Assembly: GCF_014334055.1 (NCBI RefSeq)
Contig: NZ_CP060490.1
Location: forward strand, 124,001-188,000
Source of the DNA: Oscillibacter hominis
Lineage (GTDB): Bacteria; Bacillota; Clostridia; Oscillospirales; Oscillospiraceae
DNA length: 64,000 bases
Direction of reading: 5' to 3'
In this document: in pieces, positions 8,151 through 16,869 of the stretch
How the letters are laid out: each line of letters begins with the position of its first letter
How positions within the stretch are numbered: the stretch's first letter is position 1
Notes under the pieces: model-generated
The model's input: the letters and a program-made list of their open reading frames with translations, nothing else
The model's database searches: none
What the model was told of the DNA's origin: nothing
Program-made: the position numbers and the translations under genes

Positions 8151-8864
8151 ATGATCAAGCAGCTGCATGACATTCAGGTGCTGGGCGACTCCATTTTGAA
8201 GGGGATTCAGGTGGACCCGCAGACTGGAAAGTATATCACAAAGAACGAAATGGACAGTCGCCGGATTGCGCAGGACTATGCGCTGGAGATTGAAAACCAC
8301 TCCCATTTCGGCTGCACCATCACCAAGGGCGCAAAGCTGCTGGACCGGATGCTGGAGCGGGGGATGGCGTGCGACGCGGTGGTGATGGATTTCGGTGGGA
8401 ACGACTGCGACTACAAATGGCCTGAGATCGCGGAGAACCCCGACGGCATCCACCTTCCGGCGGTGCCCTTAGGGGAGTTTGTGGATCAGTACCGGAAGGT
8501 GATCGGCAAGCTGAAGGAGCGGGGCATCGTGCCCATCCTCACCACACTGCCGCCCTTGGAGCCCCAGCGCTTCTTTGACTGGTGGTGCGGCGGCCTCAAT
8601 CAGGAAAATGTTCTGCGCTGGATGGGCGGCGTGGTGAATATCTACGCCCACCAAGAGAACTACTCCCGGGCGGTGGAAGATGTGGCCCGGATGGAGCAGG
8701 TTCCGCTGGTGGACATCCGGCGGGCATTTTTGCACCACGGACGCATCGGCGATTTGATCTGCGCCGATGGGACCCATCCCAACTCCAAAGGCCAGCAGCT
8801 GATCACAGAGGCCTTTGAGGAGTTCGCCGTTCAGTACAGGAAGCGGGAACTGCTGGAAGCGTAA
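8151..8864 (+). CDS. SGNH/GDSL-family hydrolase
   Basis: 237 residues; ATG 8151 follows AAGGAGCGGTGAAACGC. SGNH blocks are in order: block I QVLGDSILKG (nucleophile S14), block III VVMDFGGNDCDY (Asn), and block V DGTHPNSKGQQL (Asp and His). There is no signal peptide, so the enzyme is cytoplasmic and likely deacetylates or hydrolyses a small ester. An inserted WWCGGLNQENVLRWMGG stretch before block V probably shapes the substrate pocket. It is driven by a consensus promoter and closed by a bidirectional terminator. Substrate unknown. Confidence 0.85.
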   Translation: MIKQLHDIQVLGDSILKGIQVDPQTGKYITKNEMDSRRIAQDYALEIENHSHFGCTITKGAKLLDRMLERGMACDAVVMDFGGNDCDYKWPEIAENPDGIHLPAVPLGEFVDQYRKVIGKLKERGIVPILTTLPPLEPQRFFDWWCGGLNQENVLRWMGGVVNIYAHQENYSRAVEDVARMEQVPLVDIRRAFLHHGRIGDLICADGTHPNSKGQQLITEAFEEFAVQYRKRELLEA

Positions 8865-8872
8865 AAGGTAGA

Positions 8873-8904
8873 AAAAGGCCGTGGACGAAAGTCCACGGCC
8901 TTTT
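8873..8904. terminator. Bidirectional terminator between SGNH hydrolase and rlmA
   Basis: AAAAGGCCGTGGAC (8873-8886), GAAA tetraloop, GTCCACGGCCTTTT (8891-8904). A/T runs on both sides allow termination from both converging genes. Confidence 0.85.
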
Positions 8905-8911
8905 CGTATGT

Positions 8912-9733
8912 TCAGTTTCTGCGAAAGACATGGATGCGAAAGCCCGCCCGGGTGGTCAGCGTGTCCAGCGCCGCCAGGCGCTCCGCGCCGGATTTCGGCG
9001 TCTTCCAGTAGTATGGCGTCATCTGGAAGAGGTTGTGAACGTCCTGCCGGCAGGCCAGGGTCATTGTAAAGTCCACCGGCACAATGGAGTCGTAGGTGAA
9101 GCCGGGGTAAGGTGTCTCCTTCTCCTCGTTGGGGTAGGGATCGTCGTAGAGCACCTGCTTCATCTCATAGAGGTGATGGGCGGCGGGTACCACGTAGAAA
9201 AAGAAGCCGCCGCGGCGCAGGACGCGGGTGAACTCCTCCAGGGCCAGGGGGGAGAAGCAGTCCAGCAGCAGGTCCACGGAGCCGTCCTGCAGCGGCAGAT
9301 GATAGGAGGAGGCCACGGCAAACTCCACCGCCTTCTCCCGCCGGGCAGCGGAGCGGAGGATGGATTTGGAGATGTCGATGCCCGCCATGACGGGCGCTTT
9401 CCCGGCCTGGGCCAGGGCGCGGAAAAGGCCGGAGGTGTAGTAGCCCTCGCCGCAGCCCGCGTCCAGCACCCGGGGGGCATCACCCGTATGGCGAATGGCC
9501 AGGCCGCACAGCGCGTCCAGCAGGGGACGGTAGTAGCCCCTGGCCAGGAACTCCCGCCGGGCGGCGGCCATGCCCTTGTCGTCTCCGGGAGCGGCGGAGT
9601 GCTTGCGGTTGGCAATCAGCAGGTGGGTATAGCCCTCCCGGGAGATGTCATAGCTGTGGCCCTTGGGACAGCAGTAGGCGGACGGGCCACGGACCAGCAG
9701 CTGGCCGCAGACCGGACAGCAGAACAGGCTCAT
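8912..9733 (-). CDS. rlmA: 23S rRNA (guanine-N1)-methyltransferase, RlmA family
   Basis: 273 residues on the minus strand starting MSLFCCPVCGQLL; its ATG overlaps the stop of the upstream MATE gene (ATGA), indicating translational coupling. Residues 1-35 form a Zn-binding module (CCPVCG, YCCPKGHSYD). The SAM-binding Rossmann core contains RVLDAGCGEGYYTS and GIDISKSILRSAA, then LLLDCFSPLALEEFTRVLRRGG. RlmA(I/II) enzymes methylate G745/G748 in helix 35 of 23S rRNA; the RlmA(II) subgroup of Gram-positives can affect macrolide binding. The neighbouring MATE exporter is consistent with a drug-response context, which is inference. Confidence 0.88.
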   Translation of the reverse strand: MSLFCCPVCGQLLVRGPSAYCCPKGHSYDISREGYTHLLIANRKHSAAPGDDKGMAAARREFLARGYYRPLLDALCGLAIRHTGDAPRVLDAGCGEGYYTSGLFRALAQAGKAPVMAGIDISKSILRSAARREKAVEFAVASSYHLPLQDGSVDLLLDCFSPLALEEFTRVLRRGGFFFYVVPAAHHLYEMKQVLYDDPYPNEEKETPYPGFTYDSIVPVDFTMTLACRQDVHNLFQMTPYYWKTPKSGAERLAALDTLTTRAGFRIHVFRRN

Positions 9734-11118
9734 GGCTGGTCCCCTCTTGTGATGTCGTTGATCCACTTCCGGCTCCGCAGCCGCAGCACTCCAAGGGGCA
9801 TCTTGCTGAAGTTTTCGCTTTGCAGCGAGAGGCATACCACCGGGATGGGCGCGTTCAGGGCCAGGGCCAGCAGGGCGGTCAGGGGGATGGCGAAGCACCA
9901 CAGGGGCGCAAGGTCGATGACCGAGGCCATCCGGGCGTCACCCCCGGCCCGGAGCAGCCCGGTGATGTTGGAGATGTCAAAGGCCCGCATGGGCATGACC
10001 ACAATGTAGACAATGCACATGGTGACCGCGATCTCCATGGCGGTCTCGGTGAGCTTGAAGAGCGGGTAGAGCACCGGAATGAAGAAGGTGGGCAGCAATA
10101 TCCCAAGGGCCACGGCGATCACAACGCCGACGGCGGTGGCCAGGGCCAGCAGGCAGATTCCCAGGCTGTAGACCTCCTCTTTCCCGGCGCCCTCGCCGAT
10201 GCGCTTGCCCACGATGACAGCGGTGGCGCCGGCCAGGCCGAAGCAGGCCACGGTGGAAAACTTGTCGATGTTGCCCATGATGGCGTAAGCGGCCAAAAAC
10301 TCCGTGCTGACCGTCATGTGGCCCATGATGGCCGTCAGGACCGTGGTGCCGAGGCCCCAGAGGGCCTCGTTGCAGATGACCGGGGTGGCGTAGTGAAGGA
10401 AGCTGTGCAGAATCTCGCCGCCGGGATGGAGCACCCGGGAAAGGCGCAGGGGGATTCTTTTGTTCAAAACGCTGTATACCGCGACGATGAGAAACTCCAC
10501 CACGCGGGAGGAAAGGGTGGCAATGGCGGCGCCGGTGATCCCCAGGGCAGGGAAGCCCAGCTTGCCGAAAATCAGCAGGTAGTTGAGCCCGGTGTTCACC
10601 AGCATGGAGGTGCAGAACACCTTCATGCCGAAGGCGGGGTTTTCGGTGCTGCGCTGCATGGCCACGTAGACGGAGCTGATGCTGTTGAAGATATAGGAGA
10701 TGCCCACGATGCGGATATAAGGGGTGCCCAATACGATGAGGGATTGGTTGTCGGTAACCAGGTTCAGCACACCTGCCGGGAAGAGCAGCAGCGCGGCCGC
10801 CGCCGCGGAGGACAAAATGACGCCCAGGTACAGCGCCACGCCCATGCAGCGGTTGATGTTATCCGCGTCACCCTTGCCCCAGTACTGGCTGACCAACACG
10901 GTGAGGCCGCTCATGAGCCCGAAAATGACGACCTGAACCAGGAAGATGGGGGAGTTGGCGGCAGTGACGGCGGCCATCTCCGCATTACCCAGCAGGCCCA
11001 CCATGAAGGTGTCCACAAAGCCCAGGGAGGTGGTGATCAGGTTTTGCAGGATCAGCGGCAGGGCAAGGGCCCAGACACGGCGGTAAAAGCCTTTTTCACG
11101 GCGGAGACTCTGAAACAT
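9730..11118 (-). CDS. MATE-family multidrug/Na+ efflux transporter
   Basis: 462 residues, typical MATE size, with about 12 hydrophobic segments in two similar halves. The start ATG at 11118 (MFQSLRREKGFYRRVW) follows GAAAGGACTACT; the longer upstream extension is Arg/Pro-rich and lies over the preceding gene's end. Family features: LPLILQNLITTSLGFVDTFM in TM1 and ANSPIFLVQVVIFGLMSG. MATE proteins export cationic drugs or metabolites in exchange for Na+ or H+. It is followed by rlmA with a 4-bp overlap and preceded by a cysteine desulfurase gene 43 bp upstream on the same strand. Confidence 0.9.
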   Translation of the reverse strand: MFQSLRREKGFYRRVWALALPLILQNLITTSLGFVDTFMVGLLGNAEMAAVTAANSPIFLVQVVIFGLMSGLTVLVSQYWGKGDADNINRCMGVALYLGVILSSAAAAALLLFPAGVLNLVTDNQSLIVLGTPYIRIVGISYIFNSISSVYVAMQRSTENPAFGMKVFCTSMLVNTGLNYLLIFGKLGFPALGITGAAIATLSSRVVEFLIVAVYSVLNKRIPLRLSRVLHPGGEILHSFLHYATPVICNEALWGLGTTVLTAIMGHMTVSTEFLAAYAIMGNIDKFSTVACFGLAGATAVIVGKRIGEGAGKEEVYSLGICLLALATAVGVVIAVALGILLPTFFIPVLYPLFKLTETAMEIAVTMCIVYIVVMPMRAFDISNITGLLRAGGDARMASVIDLAPLWCFAIPLTALLALALNAPIPVVCLSLQSENFSKMPLGVLRLRSRKWINDITRGDQP

Positions 11119-11161
11119 AGTAGTCCTTTCCAAAGCCTGCCTATCATTGGGCCAGGCTTTT

Positions 11162-12295
11162 TTACAGCATGGGAAACCGGGTTTCCCGGTGGCGGCGCAG
11201 CGCGGCAGCAGCGGCGTCGATCTCCTCGAAGGTGGTCTCCGGTCCAAAGCTGAAGCGCAGCACGCCGGCGGCCACCTTTTTCGGCAAGTTCAGCGCGGAG
11301 ATCACATGGCTGGGCCGGCCCTTGTGGCAGGCGGAGCCGGCGGAGAGGCAGATGCCCTGGGCGCCCAGATCCTCCACCACGTTCTGGCTGGGGTAGCCCT
11401 CCATGGACACGCACAGCACATGGGGCGCGGCCCCATCCCCCACCAGCTGCACGCCGGGGATGGCGGTGAGCTGCTCCTGGGCGTAGCGCCGCAGCCGCGC
11501 CATATGGTCCAGCCGCTGGGGAAGCTCCGCCTGCCACAGTTCCACCGCCTTGGCAAACCCGGCGATCTGGGCCGTGGCCTCGGTGCCGGAGCGGAGGCCG
11601 CCCTCCTGCCCGCCGCCGGGCAGCAGGGGCCGGGGATTGCGCAGCCGCTGGCCCAGATAGAGAGCGCCAACGCCCTTGGGGCCTCCAATCTTGTGGGCGG
11701 AGATGGAGATGAGGTCTGCGCCCAGCTCCGTCAGGGGAAATTCTGTCTTCAGAAAGCCCTGGACCGCGTCTGTGTGGAGCAGGGCGCGGCTCTTGCTGCC
11801 GCGGAGCAGCCCGGCCACCTCGGCCACGGGGCACACGGTGCCAAGCTCGTTGTTCACCAGCATCATGGAGACCAGTGCCGTGTCCGGCCGCAGGGCCTGG
11901 GCCACCTGTTCCGCCGTGATGATGCCCCGGCGGTTCGGCTGGAGGACGGTGAGCTCATACCCCTCCTGCGCCAGCCGCCGGCAGGGCTCCAGCACGGCGC
12001 TGTGCTCTATGGCGGTGGTGATGATGTGCTTGCCCACGTGGCGGTTTTGATGGAGGGCGGCGGAGATGGCCCAGTTGTCGGATTCCGTGCCGCAGGAGGT
12101 GAACCGCAGCTGCTCCGGGGCGCAGTCCAAGGCCCGGGCGACGACCTGCCGGCCCCGGGCCACTTCGGCGGCTGCCTGCCGGCCCAGGGGATATTGGGAG
12201 CTGGGGTTTCCATACTCCTCCGTCAGCACCCGGTACATCTCGTCGGCCACGGCCCTGGGCACCGGGGTGGTGGCCGCATGATCCAGATAAATCAT
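11162..12295 (-). CDS. Cysteine desulfurase (NifS/IscS family)
   Basis: 377 residues starting MIYLDHAATTPVPRAVADEM, the canonical N-terminus of class I NifS-like enzymes, with AGGAGGGTTTTT just upstream of ATG 12295. PLP lysine in ISAHKIGGPKGVG and catalytic cysteine in LSAGSACHKGRPSHVI are both present. The enzyme takes sulfur from L-cysteine as an enzyme persulfide for Fe-S cluster or thio-tRNA synthesis. There is no iscU or mnmA beside it. The divergent neighbour is mtaB, a tRNA methylthiotransferase that needs Fe-S clusters and sulfur, so a functional link is plausible. First gene of a desulfurase-MATE-rlmA minus-strand run. Confidence 0.92.
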   Translation of the reverse strand: MIYLDHAATTPVPRAVADEMYRVLTEEYGNPSSQYPLGRQAAAEVARGRQVVARALDCAPEQLRFTSCGTESDNWAISAALHQNRHVGKHIITTAIEHSAVLEPCRRLAQEGYELTVLQPNRRGIITAEQVAQALRPDTALVSMMLVNNELGTVCPVAEVAGLLRGSKSRALLHTDAVQGFLKTEFPLTELGADLISISAHKIGGPKGVGALYLGQRLRNPRPLLPGGGQEGGLRSGTEATAQIAGFAKAVELWQAELPQRLDHMARLRRYAQEQLTAIPGVQLVGDGAAPHVLCVSMEGYPSQNVVEDLGAQGICLSAGSACHKGRPSHVISALNLPKKVAAGVLRFSFGPETTFEEIDAAAAALRRHRETRFPML

Positions 12296-12409
12296 AAAAA
12301 CCCTCCTGACATCCATTGGTTGAAAGCGTTCCGCCAGGGGAATCCGGGCCTTTTGGGAGGCTGTTCCGGGTTCGGGTCGCAAAAATTTTGCGCGGCGGTA
12401 AAATGCGGC

Positions 12410-12438
12410 TTGCCCCAGGGGGGAAAGCACAGTATAAT
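12410..12438 (+). promoter_or_regulatory. Sigma-A promoter of mtaB operon
   Basis: TTGCCC (12410-12415), 17-bp spacer, TATAAT (12433-12438), 105 bp before the mtaB start within the 248-bp divergent intergenic region. Confidence 0.6.
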
Positions 12439-12543
12439 AGGATAATTACAGAGGAAACTGGCTGAATGGAAGAAAAAGTGCGGAAAATCTCCACAATTTT
12501 TCTATTATAGAGGAGTTTCTTGAAAATAGCAAGGAGAAAGCGT

Positions 12544-13830
12544 ATGAAAGTGGCGATTTACACCTTGGGCTGCAAGGTGAATCAATATGAGACCCAGGCC
12601 ATGGAACAGGAGCTCCGGCGCCGCGGGCACACGGTGGTGCCCTTTACCGCCGACGCTGACGCCTATGTGGTGAATACCTGTTCGGTGACGGCGGTGAGCG
12701 ACCAGAAGTCCCGCCAGGTTATCAGCCGTGCCCGGCGGACCCATCCGGAGTCGGTGGTGGCCATTTGCGGCTGCTATTCCCAGACCCACCCGGAGGATGT
12801 GCGGGCCCTGCCGGTGGACTTGATCGCCGGGACCGGCGACCGGATGGGCTTTCTTGACCTGCTGGAGCAGGAGATGGAGGACCGCCGTCCACTGGAGTCC
12901 CTGGACCGCAGCTTTGATCGCAGGACCTTTGAACTGCTCAGCGCCGGGGGCCTGCCCAACCGGACCCGGGCCATGCTGAAGGTGGAGGACGGCTGCGTCA
13001 ACTTTTGCTCCTACTGCATCATCCCCTATGCCCGGGGACCGGTCCGGTCCCTGACGCTGGACCACGCGGCCCGGGAGGCGGCCCGGCTGCAAAAAGAGGG
13101 CTACCGGGAGATCGTGCTCACCGGCATTGAGATCTCCTCCTGGGGCCAGGACCTGAAAAACGGGGCGAGCCTCATCGACCTCATTGAGACCGTCTGCACG
13201 GCGGCGCTGGAGTGCCGCGTCCGGCTGGGAAGCCTGGAGCCCCGCACCATCACGGAGGAGTTCTGCCGCCGCGCCGCCCGCCTTGAGAACCTGTGCCCCC
13301 AGTTCCACCTCTCGCTGCAAAGCGGGTGCGACGACACGCTGCGCCGCATGAACCGTAAGTACACCACCGCCCGCTACGCCGAGTCGGCGGAGCTGCTCCG
13401 CCGCTTCTTCCGCCGTCCCGCCCTCACCACGGATTTGATCGTGGGCTTCCCGGAGGAGACGGAGGAGGAGTTTGCCCGGACCATAGCGTTTATCCGCAGC
13501 TGCGGTTTTGCCCAGATGCACATTTTCCCCTATTCCATCCGGCCCGGCACCCCGGCCGCGGAGCGGCCCCAGGTGAGCGCCCGGGTGAAGGAGGCCAGGG
13601 CGGCGGCCGCCGCCGAAGCGGCGGCGGAGATGCACCGTGAGTACCTGGCCGGCTGCGTGGGGGAGCGGTATCCGGTGCTCTTTGAGCAGGAGAAGAATGG
13701 GAAATTCGTGGGCCACGCACCCAATTACATGGAGGTGTACTCAAAGGGCTCCGACCTGCACAACAAGGTGCGCATGGTGCGCATCACCGGCGTGGAGGGA
13801 GACGGGCTCGCAGGGGAGATCGAGGAATGA
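12544..13830 (+). CDS. mtaB: tRNA N6-threonylcarbamoyladenosine C2-methylthiotransferase MtaB
   Basis: 428 residues. ATG 12544 (MKVAIYTLGCKVNQYET) is preferred over an earlier ATG because AAGGAG precedes it and it gives the family N-terminus. The N-terminal UPF0004 domain binds an auxiliary [4Fe-4S] cluster through C10, C46 and C77. The radical SAM motif is C151-x3-C155-x2-C158 (DGCVNFCSYC). A C-terminal TRAM domain spans ~residues 370-428. GCKVNQYE and the lack of MiaB-type signatures point to MtaB, which makes ms2t6A37 in tRNAs reading ANN codons. It is translationally coupled to the following HD gene (ATGA at 13827-13830). Confidence 0.92.
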   Translation: MKVAIYTLGCKVNQYETQAMEQELRRRGHTVVPFTADADAYVVNTCSVTAVSDQKSRQVISRARRTHPESVVAICGCYSQTHPEDVRALPVDLIAGTGDRMGFLDLLEQEMEDRRPLESLDRSFDRRTFELLSAGGLPNRTRAMLKVEDGCVNFCSYCIIPYARGPVRSLTLDHAAREAARLQKEGYREIVLTGIEISSWGQDLKNGASLIDLIETVCTAALECRVRLGSLEPRTITEEFCRRAARLENLCPQFHLSLQSGCDDTLRRMNRKYTTARYAESAELLRRFFRRPALTTDLIVGFPEETEEEFARTIAFIRSCGFAQMHIFPYSIRPGTPAAERPQVSARVKEARAAAAAEAAAEMHREYLAGCVGERYPVLFEQEKNGKFVGHAPNYMEVYSKGSDLHNKVRMVRITGVEGDGLAGEIEE

Positions 13831-14402
13831 AACACTACTTTTTTGCCTACATTTTCCGCATGCGCTTCATTGCCCGCTGGGCGCTGATGCGCAACAGCTT
13901 TCCGGAGAACGTGCAGGAGCACAGCCACCAGGTGGCGGTCCTGGCCCACGCACTGGCCACCATCCGCCGGGACGTGTTCCATAAAAAGGCCGACCCCAAC
14001 GCCTGTGCCACGGCGGCCCTGTTCCACGATGCATCGGAGATTCTGACCGGCGACCTGCCCACGCCGGTGAAATACAACAACCCGGCCATACAGGAGGCCT
14101 ACAAGGCCCTGGAGGTGGTGGCCCAGGACAAGCTGCTCCAGGGGCTGCCCGAGGAGCTGCGAAGGTCATATACGCCCATCCTCCACGAAGAAGACGAGGA
14201 AATCCGCAGGATCGTCAAGGCGGCGGACAAGCTCTCCGCCTATCTCAAGTGTCAGGAGGAGCTCCACGCCGGCAACCAGGAATTTGAGCAGGCGGCGCTG
14301 GAGATCATGTCCACCCTCCAGAGCTACCGGATGCCGGAGGTGGCCTGGTTTTTGGAGAAATTTGGGAATACCTTTGGCGTGACTTTGGACGAACTGAGGT
14401 AG
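13827..14402 (+). CDS. HD-domain phosphohydrolase, YfbR-like 5'-deoxynucleotidase
   Basis: 191 residues, overlapping the mtaB stop by 4 bp. HD-domain metal ligands are visible: His in QEHSHQVAVLAHAL, the HD pair in ALFHDASEILTGDLPTPVKY, and a late Asp in VKAADKLSAYLKCQEEL. The RWALMRNSFPENVQEHSHQV start and GDLPTPVKYNN are typical of YfbR/HDDC2-like nucleotidases, which dephosphorylate deoxyribonucleoside 5'-monophosphates. It is cytoplasmic. A role in nucleotide-pool balance is known for the family; the coupling to mtaB is positional only. Confidence 0.88.
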   Translation: MKHYFFAYIFRMRFIARWALMRNSFPENVQEHSHQVAVLAHALATIRRDVFHKKADPNACATAALFHDASEILTGDLPTPVKYNNPAIQEAYKALEVVAQDKLLQGLPEELRRSYTPILHEEDEEIRRIVKAADKLSAYLKCQEELHAGNQEFEQAALEIMSTLQSYRMPEVAWFLEKFGNTFGVTLDELR

Positions 14403-14590
14403 TGGCGTACCGTGACAAATTGACAGCAGTCATGACAGATATGGCAAAACCGAGGCGCATTTTGTGGAAAGTAGTCTTGATTTTTGTAAAAAAATACCAT
14501 TTATTAGGGGAGAGGGGTACTGTTGAAAGCACTTGAATGACAGGGAATCTGATGGATTTTTAGCAAATATCAACTTGCATTGTTCCGTTT

Positions 14591-14606
14591 TGGCACGAAT
14601 GTTGCT
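14591..14606 (+). promoter_or_regulatory. Sigma-54 (RpoN) promoter of the isochorismatase-like/APC operon
   Basis: TGGCACG (14591-14597), 4 bp, TTGCT (14602-14606): every position of the -24/-12 consensus TGGCACG-N4-TTGCW is met, with GG and GC in correct register. It lies 60 bp before the start codon. Three TGACA copies at 14413, 14421 and 14433 sit ~160-180 bp upstream, where an enhancer-binding activator site would be expected. The activator gene is not in the window. Confidence 0.75.
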
Positions 14607-14665
14607 ATATCAATCAAAGCAGACCTGTTTGGCTGCAATCTAAGAATAGAGAAAGAGGGCACGAA

Positions 14666-15382
14666 ATGAAACTGAAGCTCAACAAAAAGTATCTGTCATT
14701 TTACTATGAGGAGATGGCGGATCAGGTCCTGGATCTGAAGCTGGATCTGAAGAAGACGGCTCTGATGGTAGTGGACATGCAGAAGTTTTTCCTGGCAAAG
14801 GATGGAGCGGATGCCAGGGCCTTCAAGGCGGCGGGTCAATGGGAACGGTGGGAACCCTATTTTGACCGCATTGAGCAAGTCACCGTACCCAACAACAAGC
14901 GTCTGATCGACTGCTGCCGCAAAAACGGCGTGGAAGTGACCTACGGCCGCATTGCATGCCTGAAGGACGACGGTTCCGATCGCTGCCTGGTGCAGAGCAC
15001 GGTGGGCTGGAACAACATCCTGCTGCCCATCAGCAACCCCGAGGTGGCCATGATGGACGAAATCGCCCCGGTGGGAGATGAGATTGTGGTCAACAAGACC
15101 ACTGACTCCGTCAGCCTGGGGACCAACTATTCGGAGCTGATGCGCAACATGGGCATCGACACCATCATTGTCACCGGCGTGGTGACGGACCAGTGTGTGG
15201 CAGGCACGGTGCGCGTGCTGGCGGACCACGGCTTCCGGGTGATCTGTGTGGAGGATTGCTGCGCCGCGCCTGATATGGAATTGCACGACATGGAACTGAA
15301 GATCATGAACATCGTTTACTGCAATGTGCTGGAGTGCGACGACGTGATTGCCCTGATCGAAGAAGGGGCCAAGGAGAACTGA
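14666..15382 (+). CDS. Isochorismatase-like cysteine hydrolase
   Basis: 238 residues starting at ATG 14666 (AAAGAGGGCACGAA upstream). Catalytic triad of the isochorismatase-like hydrolases: D37 in LMVVDMQKF, K144 in IVVNKTTDS, and C177 in VVTDQCVAGTVR. Family members hydrolyse amides or ureas such as N-carbamoyl compounds, nicotinamide or ureidoacrylate. The ~25-residue N-terminal extension and an acidic C-terminus are unremarkable. It sits between a sigma-54 promoter and an amino-acid/amine permease gene, so inducible uptake and deamidation of a nitrogen compound is the likely job. The specific substrate is not determinable. Confidence 0.88.
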   Translation: MKLKLNKKYLSFYYEEMADQVLDLKLDLKKTALMVVDMQKFFLAKDGADARAFKAAGQWERWEPYFDRIEQVTVPNNKRLIDCCRKNGVEVTYGRIACLKDDGSDRCLVQSTVGWNNILLPISNPEVAMMDEIAPVGDEIVVNKTTDSVSLGTNYSELMRNMGIDTIIVTGVVTDQCVAGTVRVLADHGFRVICVEDCCAAPDMELHDMELKIMNIVYCNVLECDDVIALIEEGAKEN

Positions 15383-15453
15383 GGATTGGGACATTGGAAA
15401 GGGAGTTGTGGCCCTTATCCAAATAAGTGTGTGCGCGAAAGGAGTAACAAAAT

Positions 15454-16812
15454 ATGGGTAATAAACTGAAAAAGGAACTGTCCCTGTCCCAGATCATCGC
15501 CATGGCGGCGGGCGGCATGATTGCCGCCTGGATGGTGGAGATCAAGTATTGGTTTGAGATGACCGGCCCCGGCTCTTTGGTCTGCCTGTTTGCCTGCGGC
15601 GTGATTCTGCTGCCGCTGTGCCTCATCTATACGGAGATGACGGGCATGCTGCCCTATGCCGGCGGCGAAAACATCTGGACCACCAACGCCTTCAACTGGG
15701 ATCTGGGCTGGGTGGTAGGATGGTTTTTGTTCCTGCTGTATCTGTCCGCCATGCCCAACGTGACCATCGGCATCTCCACCATGGTGGGATATCTGGTGCC
15801 GCTGGATTTCACACAGCTGAAGATTTTGGCCTGTGTGATCATAACCGTCTGGTTCGTTATGGTGAACCTGGAAATCAAGCACCTGGCCAAGGTTCAGAAC
15901 TTCATGTTCTGGAGCACCCTGGTGATCTCCGTCGGAGCCTCCCTGATCTTCATCTTCAGCGATCAGTGGAAGTTCTCCAACCTGTCCCCCTGGTTCCCCA
16001 AGGGAGCCGCCGGCTTCTCCGCGGGCCTTGGGCTGCTGATGTTCAAGTTCATCGGCTTTGACCTGATTCCCCAGCTGGTGGAGGAGTCCAAATTCCCCCG
16101 CAAGAAGATCATCTGGGGCTTCATCGGCAGCATGCTGTGTACCTTCCTGGTCTACGGCCTGGCTGTGGTTGCAGTGGGCGGCATCGTGTCCAACGAGTGG
16201 ATCGCCCAGACGGACATCGTGGATCCCCGGGTGGCCGATATCCTGGGGATGCACTGGCTGGCCCTGGTGATCATCATTATGGGCGCCGTGACCTGCATCA
16301 CCACGCTCTCCGGCTTCTGGCTGGCCGCTTCCCGCACCATTTTCGGCGCCGCCCAGCAGGGCCAGGTGACCCGGAGGCTGGCAGCCCTCAATAAGCACGG
16401 CCAGCCCTGGCTGGCCAACACGGTGGTGTACATCTGCTCTTTGTACTTCTGCCTGATGGCCCCCGATGCGTGGATCAACTACATCTTCACCATCACCGTG
16501 GGCGCCGCCGGCGTGGTGTATCTGTGCGTTTCACTGTCCTTCCTGAAGCTGCGCAAGACCCATCCCGAGTGGCCCAGACCCTATAAGTGCAAGGCCGCCT
16601 GGTTCATGGGAGTTGAGTCCATCCTCTTCTGCATTTACTGCCTGTACCAGTGTGTCATCGCCATGGACGCCGCTACCTGGGTGGCCCTGGGGGTGTATTT
16701 TGCCGTGGGTGCTGTGCTGTACATCTATGCCAAGGTGCGGCAAAAGCGTGACCCGGCCAACTGGACCACCTTCATCCCCTCCCCCGACACAGTGAAGGAA
16801 GAGGCGGAATAA
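15454..16812 (+). CDS. APC-superfamily amino acid/amine permease
   Basis: 452 residues with about 12 hydrophobic segments. The N-terminus LSLSQIIAMAAGGMIAAWMV is the glycine-rich TM1 substrate-binding region of APC permeases; later text GGENIWTTNAF and GFDLIPQLVEESKFPRKK (TM6-TM7) are family-like. A cytosolic tail rich in K/E ends the protein. RBS GAAAGGAGTAACAAAAT precedes ATG 15454. It is the second gene after the sigma-54 promoter, 71 bp behind the isochorismatase-like hydrolase, and probably imports that enzyme's substrate. A strong terminator follows. Confidence 0.88.
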   Translation: MGNKLKKELSLSQIIAMAAGGMIAAWMVEIKYWFEMTGPGSLVCLFACGVILLPLCLIYTEMTGMLPYAGGENIWTTNAFNWDLGWVVGWFLFLLYLSAMPNVTIGISTMVGYLVPLDFTQLKILACVIITVWFVMVNLEIKHLAKVQNFMFWSTLVISVGASLIFIFSDQWKFSNLSPWFPKGAAGFSAGLGLLMFKFIGFDLIPQLVEESKFPRKKIIWGFIGSMLCTFLVYGLAVVAVGGIVSNEWIAQTDIVDPRVADILGMHWLALVIIIMGAVTCITTLSGFWLAASRTIFGAAQQGQVTRRLAALNKHGQPWLANTVVYICSLYFCLMAPDAWINYIFTITVGAAGVVYLCVSLSFLKLRKTHPEWPRPYKCKAAWFMGVESILFCIYCLYQCVIAMDAATWVALGVYFAVGAVLYIYAKVRQKRDPANWTTFIPSPDTVKEEAE

Positions 16813-16822
16813 GCAATCCTGC

Positions 16823-16859
16823 AAAAAGGCGCTCCGCCAATTTGGCGGAGCGTCTTTTT
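16823..16859. terminator. Bidirectional terminator between APC permease and the FMN-dependent oxidoreductase gene
   Basis: Arms 16823-16838 and 16844-16859 pair, including AAAAA/TTTTT and GCGCTCCGCC / GGCGGAGCGT with one G-U. It serves two convergent genes. Confidence 0.85.
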
Positions 16860-16869
16860 GCAGCGGCGG

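Noticed and set aside
6054..8453. A very long open minus-strand frame opposite typA
   Set aside because: It is the mirror of a well-supported GTPase gene in high-GC DNA with His/Gln-rich, low-complexity translation; no RBS.
11118..11162. AAGCCTG/CAGGCTT hairpin between cysteine desulfurase and MATE as a terminator
   Set aside because: Only 7 bp with a large loop, and no T-run on the strand that carries the genes; at most a weak attenuator.
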